A stretch of 64,000 bases of DNA from Elmis aenea (GCA_947652605.1 OX393583.1:13061222-13125221), one strand, 5' to 3'. Shown: positions 22,061 through 32,838, counted from the stretch's first letter. A program made the numbers and translations. Notes: generated from the sequence alone by a model not told the origin.

Positions 22061-23394
22061 CTTGTTTTGCATCAGCCTACTTCGGTGCATAAAAATGTAA
22101 TTAAATGGCTACTTTTTTGAAAAGTATTGAATATCTCAACAACTACGGGGTTTAGACGTAGGACACCCTCATAAAAATTGAAGGGGAGAAAAAAAGCTAT
22201 CGAATAGTAAAATAAAATATGGGTGTTTACATTTGAAGAAAATGAGTTATGTCACTTTGAAATTTGGAAAGTTTGGCATTTTTTTGTGAACACCCTGTGT
22301 CAATAAATTTAAATTTTTTATTTTTAAAATGTTGCTCCCCAACTGGACCAAAATTATTGCTAAAACTTATTTCTTAACTTTAAAAAACGAGGTGACTACG
22401 ATTTTTTAAAGTTAAGCCTGCTTGTGTAAGATTTTTCGGAAAAAAATTAATAAGTTGGCAACACTGGCACTAAATCAAAAAACAAACAGACATTCATGTA
22501 GAGGTTAAAAAATGACATCCGATGAACTAAAAATATACAGGGTGTTCCATTTAAAAAAATCTTTATTTTTGTTATAGCGCAAAAATGGGACACCCTGTAT
22601 AGATGAAAATAATTTTACGACGTAGATCTTTTCAAACCAATAACTTTATGTATTTAAGTTTTTTTTCCATCTCCTACGGGCGTGGCGCTATGAAAGCCCG
22701 ACGCACTAATGAATCACCCTGTATACAGTGTGTACAAAAAGTAACGTAACGGATCAATATCTCGTCTTGTAACAATTTCACAAAAAAAAGTTTTATACAA
22801 AAGTTGTTTGTGGTAATTTACTACATGACCTGAAATTATTTTCAACTATACAGGGTGTTCTATTTTCGCCCTATAGCAAAAAGAAAGATTTTTTAAATGG
22901 AACACCCTGTATATTTTTACGTCTTCGAATGTCAGTTTTTAACCTCTACATGAATGTCTGTTTGTTTTTTGATTTAGTGCCAGTGTTGCCAACTTATTAA
23001 TCTTTTTCCGAAATATCTGACATAAGCAGGCTTAACTTTAAAAAATCGTAGCGACCTCGTTTCTTGAAGTTAAGAAATAAGTTTGATCAACAATGTTAGT
23101 TCGGTTAGGGAGCAACATTTTAAAAATAAAAAATTTAAACTTATTGATACAGGGTGTTCACAAAAAAATGCCAAACTTTCCAAACTTCAAAGTGATATAA
23201 CTCATTTTCTTCAAATGTAAACACCCTTGTTTTATTATGCTATTCGATAGCATTTTTTCTCCCCTTCAATTTTTATATAGGGTGTCCTATGTCTAAACCC
23301 CGTAGTTGTTGAGATATTCAATACTTTTCAAAAAAGTAGCCATTTAATTGCATTTTTATGCACCGAAGTAGGCCGCGCTTATGCAAAACAACTG
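22061..23394. mobile_element. Large inverted repeat, about 600-bp arms
   Basis: The left arm (CCTACTTCGGTGCATAAAAA, then ACAACTACGGGGTTTAGACG) is repeated in reverse complement at the right (CGTCTAAAC-type block, then TTTTTATGCACCGAAGTAGG). Within the arms are paired internal ends CACCCTGTGTCAATAAATTT and AAACTTATTGATACAGGGTG, and two short CAGGGTGTTCCATTT/CACCCTGTA copies. The centre, at about 22730, is a short unique loop. Non-coding. Confidence 0.75.
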
Positions 23395-24850
23395 TGCGGT
23401 AATCCGCCACTGCATGGACGCACTAGTAATACATCAGAGAAATTTACGTTTACTTCAAAATTACATAGTTTGGACAGAGTGTCCAACACTGGAACTTAAC
23501 AAAATGTTTTAATCCAGTATTGAACACCGACCCTTAAAAACCGAAAATTATTTTTTTTAAAAATAGGAACGCCATAGTAGTAGTCTAACTTCTAACACAT
23601 GTCTAAATAACAGAAAACTAAATAAAAAGTCTGTTATGCATTTAGTAACAAAATAAAACCCTATCAACTAGACTTAACAAGAATCACTAGAAAACACACT
23701 TTTAGTCGGGTGCGAGGTTAAGTATCATTGGTGCGATTTTTTTTTGCAAACCAAATGTTCTGAGTAAATCACACGAGAACAAATATTTTTGTACAGATGT
23801 GCAGTATTCTAATGGTATCAATAAAATAGATAGAAAATGTCTCAAATTCGTATTTTTGCAATTTGAAATCTCAAGTGTCCAAAATTGGGTGCATGTCCAC
23901 CACTGGTGTCATTACCCTATATCTCGCTTGTTTATGAAAATTAACAAAAAGAATTTTGACGTTCTACGGGCACTATTTTGATAAAAATGCAGTGGCGTAG
24001 ATAATTTTTAATTTTTTTTTCGAAATTCCAGTTGTGACATAAAGTTGTATTTTTTTAAACGGAACCCATAATTGGCTGTGGCATCATGAAAAAAGGATTT
24101 TTTCCCCATTCCAATAATATGTATCATGTGGGGTCGATTTATTAATTTTCCTTACATTATAGCAAACATTATTTTCCTGCAAATAAATGTACAAAATTTC
24201 AGGTCGTATAAGTAACAACAAGAATATTTAAGCTATAAAAGCCTAAAAAGGTGTTCGCGTCATAAAATATAGTCCTTTTCCCGTAGGCGTAGGTTCTCAC
24301 CGCTCCTCTTTGACCTAAATATGTTTAGTGTGATATTGAATTACCTTAAGACGTCATCGGCTTAGCCCGATTATTAATATTTGGATTAGTTTCTCGCCCA
24401 ACAAGCCGACCCTATGTCACTCTTTTTTTCAACACATGCGTAAACACAAACAATATATCAAACTAATACACGCTTGATTTTAATGATTTATTTAACATAC
24501 TCTAACAGTTGGAGTCTAACTTGTTAACAAAATAGCGTTGCGTTGTTTTTCTTTTTTTTTTAAATGATCTAATAATTAAACAGGCGGAACAATTATGTTT
24601 ACACATCTGTTAACTCTTAATCGACAATTTTGTATAATTGGGGCACCGTTTTATTGGGACAAAATGTTTCAGTCCTAATTTGATTAATTTTAGCAGACAT
24701 CCACTGCAATTTTCAGAAAAAAAGTGGTATAAGATAGGTACGATTTGGCATTTTTATAATCCGTACAAAAATATAAACAGGGTGTTTCACTTTTTGATAT
24801 AGCACTTTTGCTATCTCTGTAAACAGTGGAAATACAAGGTTGGTTAAATA
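23395..24850. other. Non-coding region with scattered repeat scraps
   Basis: It holds a piece at about 24010-24180 that is an inverted copy of sequence at 15715-15800 and 16430-16470. A CAGTGGCGTAGATAA motif at about 23990 resembles a hAT end, but no partner was seen. A CAGGGTGTTTCAC motif lies at about 24778. No gene. Confidence 0.4.
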
Positions 24851-25186
24851 GGACACGGTCAACTGGTTGACGCCGACAGGGCGACGGTCAACTGGGCGAC
24901 AGGAACTTATAAATTTTTTGCACGCTCATGTTATCACACGATTTTACGGATTGTTTTTGTAAATATTGGTATTGGTATAATTTTGTAGAACTATATCATC
25001 CATCAAAATTTGTGGAATCACTTAAGAAAGATATATTAAAAAAAGGGGTCCGAAAATAATTTAAAAATAAAATGGTATGACTGCAAAATATCAAAATAAA
25101 GAGAAAGATACAGTTTTCTTCATTTATTTATTAACATTACTTTGTAATTAACAAACATATTTACATTAAAACAACAAAGTCTCAGT
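24851..25186 (+). mobile_element. Foldback-like element, left half
   Basis: It begins GGACACGGTCAACTGG and contains GCGACGGTCAACTGGGCGAC, then AGGAACTTATAAATTTTTTG. It continues colinear with the complete copy at 39123-40222 for about 330 bp (TTTGTAGAACTATATC, then TATTTACATTAAAACAA). It stops near 25186, so the right half is lost. Confidence 0.7.
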
Positions 25187-25230
25187 AATTTTATCGAGAA
25201 ATGCGAAAACGCTTGAATACCAAATTTCAT

Positions 25231-25379
25231 TGTAATGGTGCCTGTCCACGTGAAAGTAAACTACTCTCGAAGCAGCGTCGCCAAGGATACAGCCCCTGAG
25301 AGTAACTCGCGATTGGCTGTATCCTTGGCGACGCTGCTATCGAGAGTTGTTTACTCTCACGTGGACAGGCACCATTACA
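25231..25379. mobile_element. Hairpin MITE, near-perfect inverted repeat
   Basis: The left arm TGTAATGGTGCCTGTCCACG leads to CAGCGTCGCCAAGGATACAG. The right arm is its reverse complement, ending CGTGGACAGGCACCATTACA. The loop is about 20 bp (GAGAGTAACTCGCGATT). The last eight bases CCATTACA are the target duplicated by the adjoining hAT. Confidence 0.75.
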
Positions 25380-25624
25380 CAGGGCCGGATTTCCCATAAG
25401 GCCAACCTAGGCCATGGCCTAGGGGCGTAGAAGTCAGGGGGCGTATATACAGATGAAATAAAAACAAAACTTTAACAAATTTTTGAAAAATTGATAAAAT
25501 TCTGTTTTTTTTAAATTTACATCCATATACATATATTCATTAAATAAATTGAGCGGTACATTTACGTTGTCCATCTCTACAGCTTGCGCTGTCTTGCTCA
25601 TTGTCAGTCACAGGCAAAAAGAAT

Positions 25625-25900
25625 TGGCAATCACGAAGAGAAGCTCATCACGGTGTGTTCACAAGTGGCGCAAACGTAAGCACACAGAATATATGTAAAG
25701 GTAAATGTTTATTGCTTTAAAAAAAAGCTTTTACAGACCTCTAACCTGACCCTCTTTTACCGACAAAATGAATGACGGTCGTGAGAAAGGACATATACAC
25801 TCTGATTTTAATATTTTCAAGAAAACAAACGGTATTTCTTTGATGCTTACGTTTGCGGCACTTGTGAACACACCGTGATGAGCGTCTCTTCGTGATTGCC
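25625..25900. mobile_element. Palindromic MITE (GGCAATCACGAAGAG)
   Basis: The ends GGCAATCACGAAGAGAAGC and CTCTTCGTGATTGCC are complementary. The arms extend through ATCACGGTGTGTTCACAAG. Total length is 276 bp, non-coding, nested in the hAT. Confidence 0.7.
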
Positions 25901-26133
25901 CATATAAGTGAATTATAATTTTTATTTTGTCATAAACGGACAAGTATGTATCTTTTTTCTTGATTTAATCTCTTAAGAATACATTTTGTTGTGCTATTTT
26001 ATTTCGACTTGTTACTTTGGGTGTTTTATAATATAGCAGCTTAGAGCTTACATACTTTGTAATTAAAAATGATAGTTTAATAATAAATGGTCATAGGTAT
26101 TCATAAATAACATTTATGTAAAAATATTATATA

Positions 26134-26886
26134 CAGTGTGGCTGATTTTTCATTGTCCAGCTTTTATCTGCTGAAGTATTAATGTTACCAAAAAAAGTTA
26201 AATGAGAAACTTATTAAACAAAAGCTTGTCTACAAAATGGTGCTAAAAATTTTGTTCCATAGCCTACCTGTTTTTCGGAAAAATATCCAACTTTTGTTTT
26301 TTAAATAGAACACCCTGTATATTTTCGCAGAATCACATTCTAAATCAATTTCTCTTCACAAAGATATAAGTACGATTTTGCTTTTAAATTATGCTCAATA
26401 TTTCAAAAAACGAGAATTATTATAGTAGGCTGTGATATTGTTTTGTTTATTGCAAATACATACATGTCAAATTTGTTTACATTAGCAAACACTTGTCAAA
26501 TCAGACAGAAATAAGTGTAATTATAATTAAGAAAATTGGACTATACAAATAATGAAAAAGTTGATATGCTGTGCTGTTTCCACAGCCGACTATAATAATT
26601 CTCTTTTTTTGAAATATTGAGCATAATTTAAAAGCAAAATGGTACTTATGATATATCTTTGTGAAGAAAAATTGATTTACAATGTGATTCTGTGAAAATA
26701 TACAGTGTGTTCTATTTAAGAAACAAAAGTTGGATATTTTTCCGAAAAACAGGTAGGCTATGGAACAAAATTTTTAGCACCATTTTGTAGACCAGCCTTT
26801 GTTTAATAAGTTTCTCATTTAACTTTTTTTGGTAACATTAATACTTCAGCAGATATAAGCTGGACAATGAAAAACCAGCCACACTG
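26134..26886. mobile_element. TA-flanked palindromic element (CAGTGTGGCTG)
   Basis: TA flanks. The ends are CAGTGTGGCTGATTTTTCAT and ATGAAAAACCAGCCACACTG. The arms of roughly 300 bp mirror one another around a centre near 26500. Non-coding. Confidence 0.75.
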
Positions 26887-26978
26887 TATAGGTCCGTCAA
26901 TTATTTATATAATAATAATAAATTAATATTTAAGTATAATTTATTAGAGTTAAAAATTAGTATGTAATCATATAATAT

Positions 26979-27346
26979 AAAGGTGCATTTAAACCAGAGC
27001 GAACAGAAGCGAACGAACGAATTCGTTCGGTCAAGCTCGCGCAATTTGCATGGAGAAGCGAAGGCGAGCGAACGAATTCGTTCGCGTTCGCACAGGTTCC
27101 GTCGCGTGTCGGTAAACAAGCGAATCATCAAAGGAAGTTCGTGCTCGATTTGCATGGTGAATTTTGTAGCTAGCGAATTCTCTATACTCTATCCGACATG
27201 GTTTATTTTTCACACTAGCGCGGATCATCGACGAATGCGAATGTTCGTTCACATTGCATTGCGCATTGACGACCGAACGAACGAATACCTAAAAACCCCT
27301 TCGTTCGTTCGTTCGGTTCTGTTCGCTCTGATTTAAATGCACCTTT
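26979..27346. mobile_element. Palindromic MITE with GAACGAACGAA arrays
   Basis: The ends AAAGGTGCATTTAAA and TTTAAATGCACCTTT are complementary. Both arms carry runs of the tetranucleotide GAAC/GTTC (CGAACGAACGAATTCGTTCG-like). Length 368 bp. The short frames predicted across it are low-complexity and not genes. Confidence 0.7.
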
Positions 27347-27442
27347 AGATTTAGATATAAATCAACTTTGTGAGGGGGGGGGGGGCAGAATTGTGCTTTG
27401 GCCTAGGGCGTAGAAATGTGTAAATCCGGGCCTGCCATTACA

Positions 27443-27873
27443 TCTGCAATACTAAAATACTATTCTAGATATTTGTGTTTCCATACTTTTGTATAGATTT
27501 TTATCTTGATACGTGTTTCTATAGCAACGAAATGAACCTAAACATTGAAAAACGTCAAAATTATAACAAAAATCGTAATTTCTGAACCATTTGATGATTA
27601 TTGTTGAATAATATTTATTTTTCCGAAGAAATCACTAACAATATGGAAGAAGCTCGAAGCAAAAGACCACGAACCAAAAGTGTTTAGTTAAAAACCTTTT
27701 TAATTAAAACTTGGCGATAAAACATTTGCATAATTGTACGTCACTTTAACGTAAATCATGTAAATTGACAAGTGTTACAAAATCTTTTACATTTTTATGA
27801 GGTAATTTTTATTCTACATTTATTTTTATGAGGTAATTTTTTATGCAACATCATTTAAAGTTTAGTAATAGAA
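27443..27873. promoter_or_regulatory. 5' flank/UTR of HSF2BP-like gene with uORF
   Basis: The region between the hAT and the start codon at 27874 holds a 14-codon upstream reading frame at 27643-27687 (MEEARSKRPRTKSV). Its ATG has A at -3 and G at +4, a stronger context than the main ATG. It could be a translation-repressing uORF. Alternatively it could be a first coding exon joined to the main frame through a weak GT site, but I consider that less likely. No TATA box is evident. Confidence 0.4.
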
Positions 27874-29064
27874 ATGTGTTCCACTTGTTGTTGTTCATCG
27901 ACCAACAACTTTAGCGACAGTTCAGACTGTTGTTGCGAAAGAGAAGTTTATGAAGTAGCCGAACTGGTGTTACTAGACGATATATGTTGTGATCTGACCA
28001 CCCTCGAAGCACAGCTGCAAAAAGATTTAATCAAAAACACACCAGACGCGGAAACGAAAGCGCGGATATTGAAGGTCACTCTTGAGTCACTGGAAACGGT
28101 AGACAGACGACTGCACACAGTGCTCGACGAATTGGATCCGTATGAAAAGTTGGATCCGTTGATGAGTAACTTCGGAATGACGTTGAAGCTGCAAGTCATA
28201 GAAGAAGAGTGTCAGCGTACAAAGGATAAGCTCCATCTTATGCGAAAAGAGTGGTATCTTCAAGATGACCACATACGGAAAATGAAGTCGAAGATTAAAA
28301 TGGTTGATAAGGAATTGGAAGAACAGAGCGCGTATTGTACGACGCAAGGGCTCATCCTCAGCAGGCTCTTGTGGAAAGCAACGAAACTGGATAGCGTGGT
28401 CGAGCTCATGTCTGATTGGAAAACGCTGTCTATGGAATGGCTACGGCTCTTGGATGGCTGTCTTTACGGCTACGCGCAAACGTACAAAAACGAAGCCCCT
28501 GATCCACAAGCAGAAGAATACATGTACGTCCTAGCCCTATGCGGAATACTCGCAAACATGGCCTCGATACCAGACGGCCGATTTTTTCTCATGTCCCAGG
28601 AGTTCACCAAACAAGTATACGACATGATCATCAACATAATTCCCACCATCGCAGCTCCAAAAGGCGAAGAACTGAAATGGATGTTGCTTGTCTGCATCTA
28701 CAACATCATGATCTGCAAGGAAGGACAAGTTTTTGCTCAAGGAAACCTGTCTCTAGCAAAAGCTTTGGGTGCGTGCCTCAACAAAAAAAATTCAGAACGC
28801 ATTTTATCATTAGTTCTTGAAATACTCGTAGCTTTGACGCGCGGCATCCCCAATAAATCGTATCTAAAATCATTGAACCGCTTCGTTACGATGAACAAGT
28901 TGTGTAGCTTGAGCTCTTATAAGGGATCGAATTGTATCCAACTGAAGGCGGGTCAAGTAATAAATGCGATTCAACAAGCAAATAAATGTTTCGGAGAGAA
29001 GACCTCTGCAAATGCCGCGAGTCCTAAGTTATCCAGAAATCAAAGCGATTCGAAGAGTAATTAG
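27874..29064 (+). CDS. HSF2BP: HSF2BP/MEILB2-like protein, single exon
   Basis: 396 aa, against 334 for human HSF2BP. Residues about 30-140 are helical and charged, with a probable coiled coil (EEECQRTKDKLHLMRKEWY, KSKIKMVDKELEEQ). Residues about 145-350 match the armadillo-like domain of HSF2BP: LLWKATKLDSVVELM, then YVLALCGILANMASIPDGRF and LVCIYNIMICKEGQVFA align with human LLWSVSQHEEVV, FALAGIVTNVAAIACGREF and MSLYNVSINLKG. The N-terminus is Cys/Ser-rich and the tail Ser/Lys-rich. In vertebrates HSF2BP binds BRCA2 and brings RAD51/DMC1 to meiotic breaks. A meiotic role here is inferred. The frame has no intron, unlike the multi-exon mammalian gene, and is GC-richer than its surroundings. 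Confidence 0.82.
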   Translation: MCSTCCCSSTNNFSDSSDCCCEREVYEVAELVLLDDICCDLTTLEAQLQKDLIKNTPDAETKARILKVTLESLETVDRRLHTVLDELDPYEKLDPLMSNFGMTLKLQVIEEECQRTKDKLHLMRKEWYLQDDHIRKMKSKIKMVDKELEEQSAYCTTQGLILSRLLWKATKLDSVVELMSDWKTLSMEWLRLLDGCLYGYAQTYKNEAPDPQAEEYMYVLALCGILANMASIPDGRFFLMSQEFTKQVYDMIINIIPTIAAPKGEELKWMLLVCIYNIMICKEGQVFAQGNLSLAKALGACLNKKNSERILSLVLEILVALTRGIPNKSYLKSLNRFVTMNKLCSLSSYKGSNCIQLKAGQVINAIQQANKCFGEKTSANAASPKLSRNQSDSKSN

Positions 29065-29320
29065 GAAAAGATAAAGGTTGGGTGCTCGAAGAATAAAATG
29101 TAGGGTCAGTTAACAGGAATTCATCGACTTCTTGGAATCGTCCGACGCGTAAGAATAAATTTTGTAGGAGCAAATTGAATTTTGCTTGCACAGTATCGTC
29201 CAGTTCTTAAGGCAAAAAATGTCCCTTAAGTGTTCTGTACTATATCTTTTAATGTTAGTGATACACTGTCAATAAAAGAGACAATAGGTTTTTTTTTTAG
29301 TTAGAAACAATATTGCTTGT
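29065..29320 (+). terminator. 3' UTR and poly(A) signals of HSF2BP-like gene
   Basis: Three AATAAA hexamers follow the stop codon, at about 29092, 29154 and 29271. The last is followed by a T-rich run, which fits cleavage and polyadenylation near 29290. Alternative sites are possible. Confidence 0.55.
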
Positions 29321-29848
29321 TGGTTTGCATAGTTTTGTAATAATTAAAATGTTTTAATAGCCAGTCAGTTTTTGTTTTAATTTTTAAACTTGTATTGTTT
29401 TATTGAAATTATTGAACCAAAAATGTTTTATCGTCTCGACGTCTCGTTAATATAAAAAATATTTGATATTGTTACAATTCGAATGTCTTAAAACCAGGGC
29501 TGGTAGTCAGCAAAAAAATAACCGACTCCCAGCTCCTGAATCGGTATTTTTTAAAACAGACTCCGACTTCCGACTCCTTCCCCAGTAGCACAAAATATTG
29601 GGCCAACATTGGCTAAAAATTGACATACAATACTGGGAAAATATAGAGATGTCAACATTTTTTAATATTGGTGAAATATTTTAAATTAATATTAATCCTA
29701 CAACATTTTTTATAAAGGATCTAGGTTATTAAATAATATTAGATTAATATAGCGTATCGATTTTGGTGAAATGTATACTATACACAATTAAAAATATATT
29801 CAACCAATATTATTCACTCTGATTGGTACAATGATATAATATATTATA
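29321..29848. repeat. Repeat scraps including a hAT end
   Basis: CAGGGCTGGTAGTCAGC at 29495 followed by ACTCCGACTTCCGACTCC looks like one hAT terminus. Directly after it, CAGTAGCACAAAATATTGGG starts another family, whose opposite end (CAATATTATTGTGCTACT) is at about 40224. No partner ends were found nearby. Confidence 0.45.
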
Positions 29849-30766
29849 CAGGGTGTCCCAAATTCGAGTAAATGCATGAGGATCTCGCTTATCTTAAGAG
29901 CTACGAGGTCGGTTAAATTAGGGGAAAGTTGCGAAATTAGATGCTCATTAATAATCCAAAGAGAAATTGGAAATATCTCAAACGGTATCCGAGAAAATTA
30001 GGAAAAACTGGAAAATACGATTTTTGAAAATCGTCTATAACTCCTTTGGAGTATGAAATATTTTAAATGTGTAAAGACATTGCCCAAGCAACTTTTTAAG
30101 CCGAATCGAATAGTGGTCACAAATTTTTTCTAGATCGTTTCGTTTTTGTTTTATGACAACCAACTTTATTTTTTCTTATGGGCGCAATTTTTGCTAATTA
30201 GATAATCAAATAGCATTTATTTTTCTGAATCCATTGATGTATCACACATGGTATTTTACTTTTTCTTTCATTGTCAAATTTCAAAAAATACGTTTTAAAC
30301 AATAACCATTATAAATCAGGTTGGCCGGTCATTGTAGTTTATGTTGTTTCCATGACAACCGATCAACAAATTAAAAGTTTTGAAGGCCTGTTAGTCGTAA
30401 AAATAAACTTTAATAGCGAAGAAAAACGCGATATTGTGCCCATAAGAAAAAACAAAGTTGGTTGTCTAAAACAAAAACGAATCGACCTAAGAAAAATTTG
30501 TGACCACCATCCGATTCTGTTTAAAAAGTTGCTTGGGCAACTTTTTTACTCATTTAAAATATTTCTCCAAAGGAGTTATAAACGATTTTCAAAAATGGAC
30601 TTTCCAGTTTTTCCTAATTTTCTCGGATACCGTTTGAGATATTTCCAATTTCTCTTTGGATTATTAATGAGCATCGAATTTAGCAACTTTGCCCTAATAT
30701 AACCGACCTCGTAGCTCTTAAGATAAGCGAGATCCCCATGCATTTACTCGAATTTGGGACACCCTG
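29849..30766. mobile_element. TA-flanked palindromic element (CAGGGTGTCCCAAAT)
   Basis: TA flanks. The ends are CAGGGTGTCCCAAATTCGAG and CTCGAATTTGGGACACCCTG. The arms mirror for over 350 bp, including GCTTATCTTAAGAGCTACGA and its complement. The 143-codon frame across the right half (30271-30702) lies in repeat sequence and shows no domain. A 358-bp deletion derivative is at 31438-31795. Confidence 0.82.
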
Positions 30767-30797
30767 TATATGCATAAATCTTCTTCATATTATGTTT

Positions 30798-31172
30798 TTA
30801 TGGTTTAGAAATGTTAATATCCAATAATAGTCCACTATGACTGTATAATTTTCTTACAAGTCTGTATTTGGCCGACAATTTCATGCCATAACTATAATAC
30901 TTCAAGACTAATCTGCAAGTTTTCCAACAACTAGGAGCATGGTAATATCTACCTTCCACTTGATAAGTGTTTTTCACTATTGATATCAGACTAAACCACA
31001 TATCGATGTCCGACTCAGGAGTCCCATCGAAATTTGGTATAAAAGCCGCCACTTTTTTTGATTTCATTCTAGCATTCTCACTAACTATCATAGCTTTTAC
31101 TGCATTGGCTATTATATCATCAACCGACATGCTAATGCTTTCGTGTTCACTCATTTTTAAAATCGAAAACAC
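30798..31172 (-). pseudogene. Gypsy-type gag fragment
   Basis: The minus-strand frame reads MSEHESISMSVDDIIANAVK, then AAFIPNFDGTPESDIDMWFS and LISIVKNTYQV. The pattern IPNFDGT...D...WF is the start of the retrotransposon gag domain in many insect Gypsy families. After about 60 residues the similarity stops and the rest looks like another frame or unrelated sequence. No LTRs are visible around it, so it is a scrap caught between two inverted-repeat elements. Confidence 0.6.
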
Positions 31173-31204
31173 GTGGTTAGGCTTAACCTCAAAAATGTAA
31201 ATAA

Positions 31205-31433
31205 CTTTTTCCTATAATTTTTTTTTGTATCTCTTAAAATAAGGGTACCTACTTTACTCTTGCGAAAATTTCAAAAATCGTTAAAATCTAGTGTCCTATG
31301 ACTTTTTATTGAACTGTTTTTCATCTTAAAATTAGTTTTAGACCATGCACCAACTTTTATTAAGAATAAAATTTTCTGAGAAATCAATAATAAATTTTTT
31401 CCCCATTTGTTGCAGTCTTTTTGAATGACGCTG
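31205..31433 (-). repeat. Reverse copy of the CAGCGTC repeat end
   Basis: This stretch is a reverse-complement relative of 2938-3160. It ends TTTTTGAATGACGCTG before TA and includes AGTGTCCTATGACTTTTTAT. The other end of the element was not identified. Confidence 0.6.
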
Positions 31434-31437
31434 TATA

Positions 31438-31795
31438 CAGGGTGTCCCAAATTAATAACGAAGAAAAACGCGATATGCTGCCCATAAGAAAAAACAAAGT
31501 TGGTTGTCTAAAACAAAAACGAATCGGCCTAGGAACATTTTGTGACCACCATCTGATTCGGCTTAAAAAGTTACAGATTTAAAATATTTCAAACTCCAAA
31601 GGAGTTATAAACGATTTTCAAAAATGGACTTTCCAGTTTTTCCCAATTTTCTCGGATACCGTTTGAGATATTTCCAATTTCTCCTTGGATTATTAATGAG
31701 CATCTAATTTCGCAACTTTGCCCTAATTTAACCGACCTCGTAGCTCTTAAGATAAGCGATATCCCCATGCATTTACTCGAATTTGGGACACCCTG
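31438..31795. mobile_element. Deletion derivative of CAGGGTGTCCCAAAT element
   Basis: TA flanks. The left end keeps only CAGGGTGTCCCAAATTA, then jumps to sequence equal to about 30408-30766 of the full copy, ending GGGACACCCTG. Length 358 bp. Confidence 0.75.
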
Positions 31796-31959
31796 TATAC
31801 ATGGGACGTTAAGGAAATCTACATAGTTCAAATCAGTAATTAGCTATAAAAATTTAGTGATTTATGGTCAAAAATGAAAGAATCGTTCACAATATAATAC
31901 AATAAATGTTGTAGGATAAGATTTACCTTATAGAGTTTAATTTTTATTTAGTAAAACTG

Positions 31960-32394
31960 TTGTCCGTATTACTACATACACAATCATACACATCATTACA
32001 CAACTTTTTCAACTGTAGGCTGTTCTAATTCTATGCACCCCAATGCGGGCTGTGTGCTGTGTTTAAAACTTTGGACAAGTTTTAACACGTTGAAAACCAC
32101 AGTTTCTATCTTATTATCATAAAACTTAATGTCTTAAAAAGTACTTGTGTTCACTAAAAGTACTTAAGAACTTTGCAGTATTTTACAAAGTACTTAAGTA
32201 TTTTTTGTGGTACTGAAGTATGAATACAAGTAATAAGTACCAGTATTTTCACCGAAGTACTTGAGATTCAAGTCCTGAGTAAATAATTTTAAAATATACT
32301 GCAGTACAAGACTTAAGTACCGGAAAAGTACTTGAAAAAGTACTGAAGTAAAAAAATACTTAAGTATGCCCAGCTCTGCTGGCATGTTATCTAA
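31960..32394. mobile_element. Truncated hAT with AAGTACTTAAGTA iterations
   Basis: The right end GCCCAGCTCTG closes a block dense in AAGTACTTAAGTACT. It matches the right part of the complete element at 49347-51987, including GTTGTCCGTATTACTAC and ACACGTTGAAAACCACAGTT. The left part is missing. Confidence 0.7.
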
Positions 32395-32801
32395 ATGTAG
32401 GGTTTACTTATTGTCCATTCAGGACAGATTGTATACAATCTAGGACAGTGGCGTACGCAGAAAAATATGTCAGGGGGGATATTGTTTTAATTTGACTTAT
32501 TTCAAACGGGGCATGGTAATGGTAAAATTAGAAAATGACCTAGGGGCCAAGACACAACAAGTGAGTTGTAAGAAAAAGGTGCGGGGGGCCCAGGGGGGTG
32601 GAAGCCTCCCGGTTTACAGTGCTAAACGTTTTTTTTTTTAATTTTCAAGGTCAAACGTACCCAAAAATAGCATTTATCAGTAAAATATATAAACATATAA
32701 TATATTTTAAATGTATTTTATATAGTAGAATGGAGGCTTTCACGGCCGTTGTCTGATGAGTGGTTGGTTTTCGGGTTGTGCCGTGTGGAATTATTGATGC
32801 T

Positions 32802-32838
32802 TGACGTTTCGTCGTCCATGCTGACGACTTCTTCAGAA
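32802..32838 (-). ncRNA. Hammerhead-like motif of Penelope element
   Basis: On the minus strand CTGAAGA is followed by AGTCGTC, a six-base loop, GACGAC and GAAACGTC. This resembles the CUGANGA - stem II - GAAAC core of hammerhead ribozymes known from Penelope-like elements. One extra A lies between CTGAAGA and the GTCGTC stem, so it may be a degenerate or inactive form. The TGA of the core is also the stop codon of the RT frame. Stem I/III partners were not verified. Confidence 0.4.

Larger units (their letters stand above)
25380..27434. mobile_element. Non-autonomous hAT (CAGGGCCGGATTT)
   Basis: It has a perfect 8-bp duplication CCATTACA (25372-25379 and 27435-27442). The ends are CAGGGCCGGATTTCCCATA and TAAATCCGGGCCTG, with GGCCTAGG-rich subterminal sequence on both sides. 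Three other elements are nested in it (25625-25900, 26134-26886, 26979-27346). No transposase. Confidence 0.88.

Noticed and set aside
27001..27336. Overlapping frames on both strands rich in Arg/Ser
   Set aside because: They read the GAAC/GTTC arrays of a palindromic MITE.
30271..30702. 143-codon frame
   Set aside because: Lies wholly in the right half of an inverted-repeat element, with no domain; the equivalent sequence at 31438-31795 is broken.
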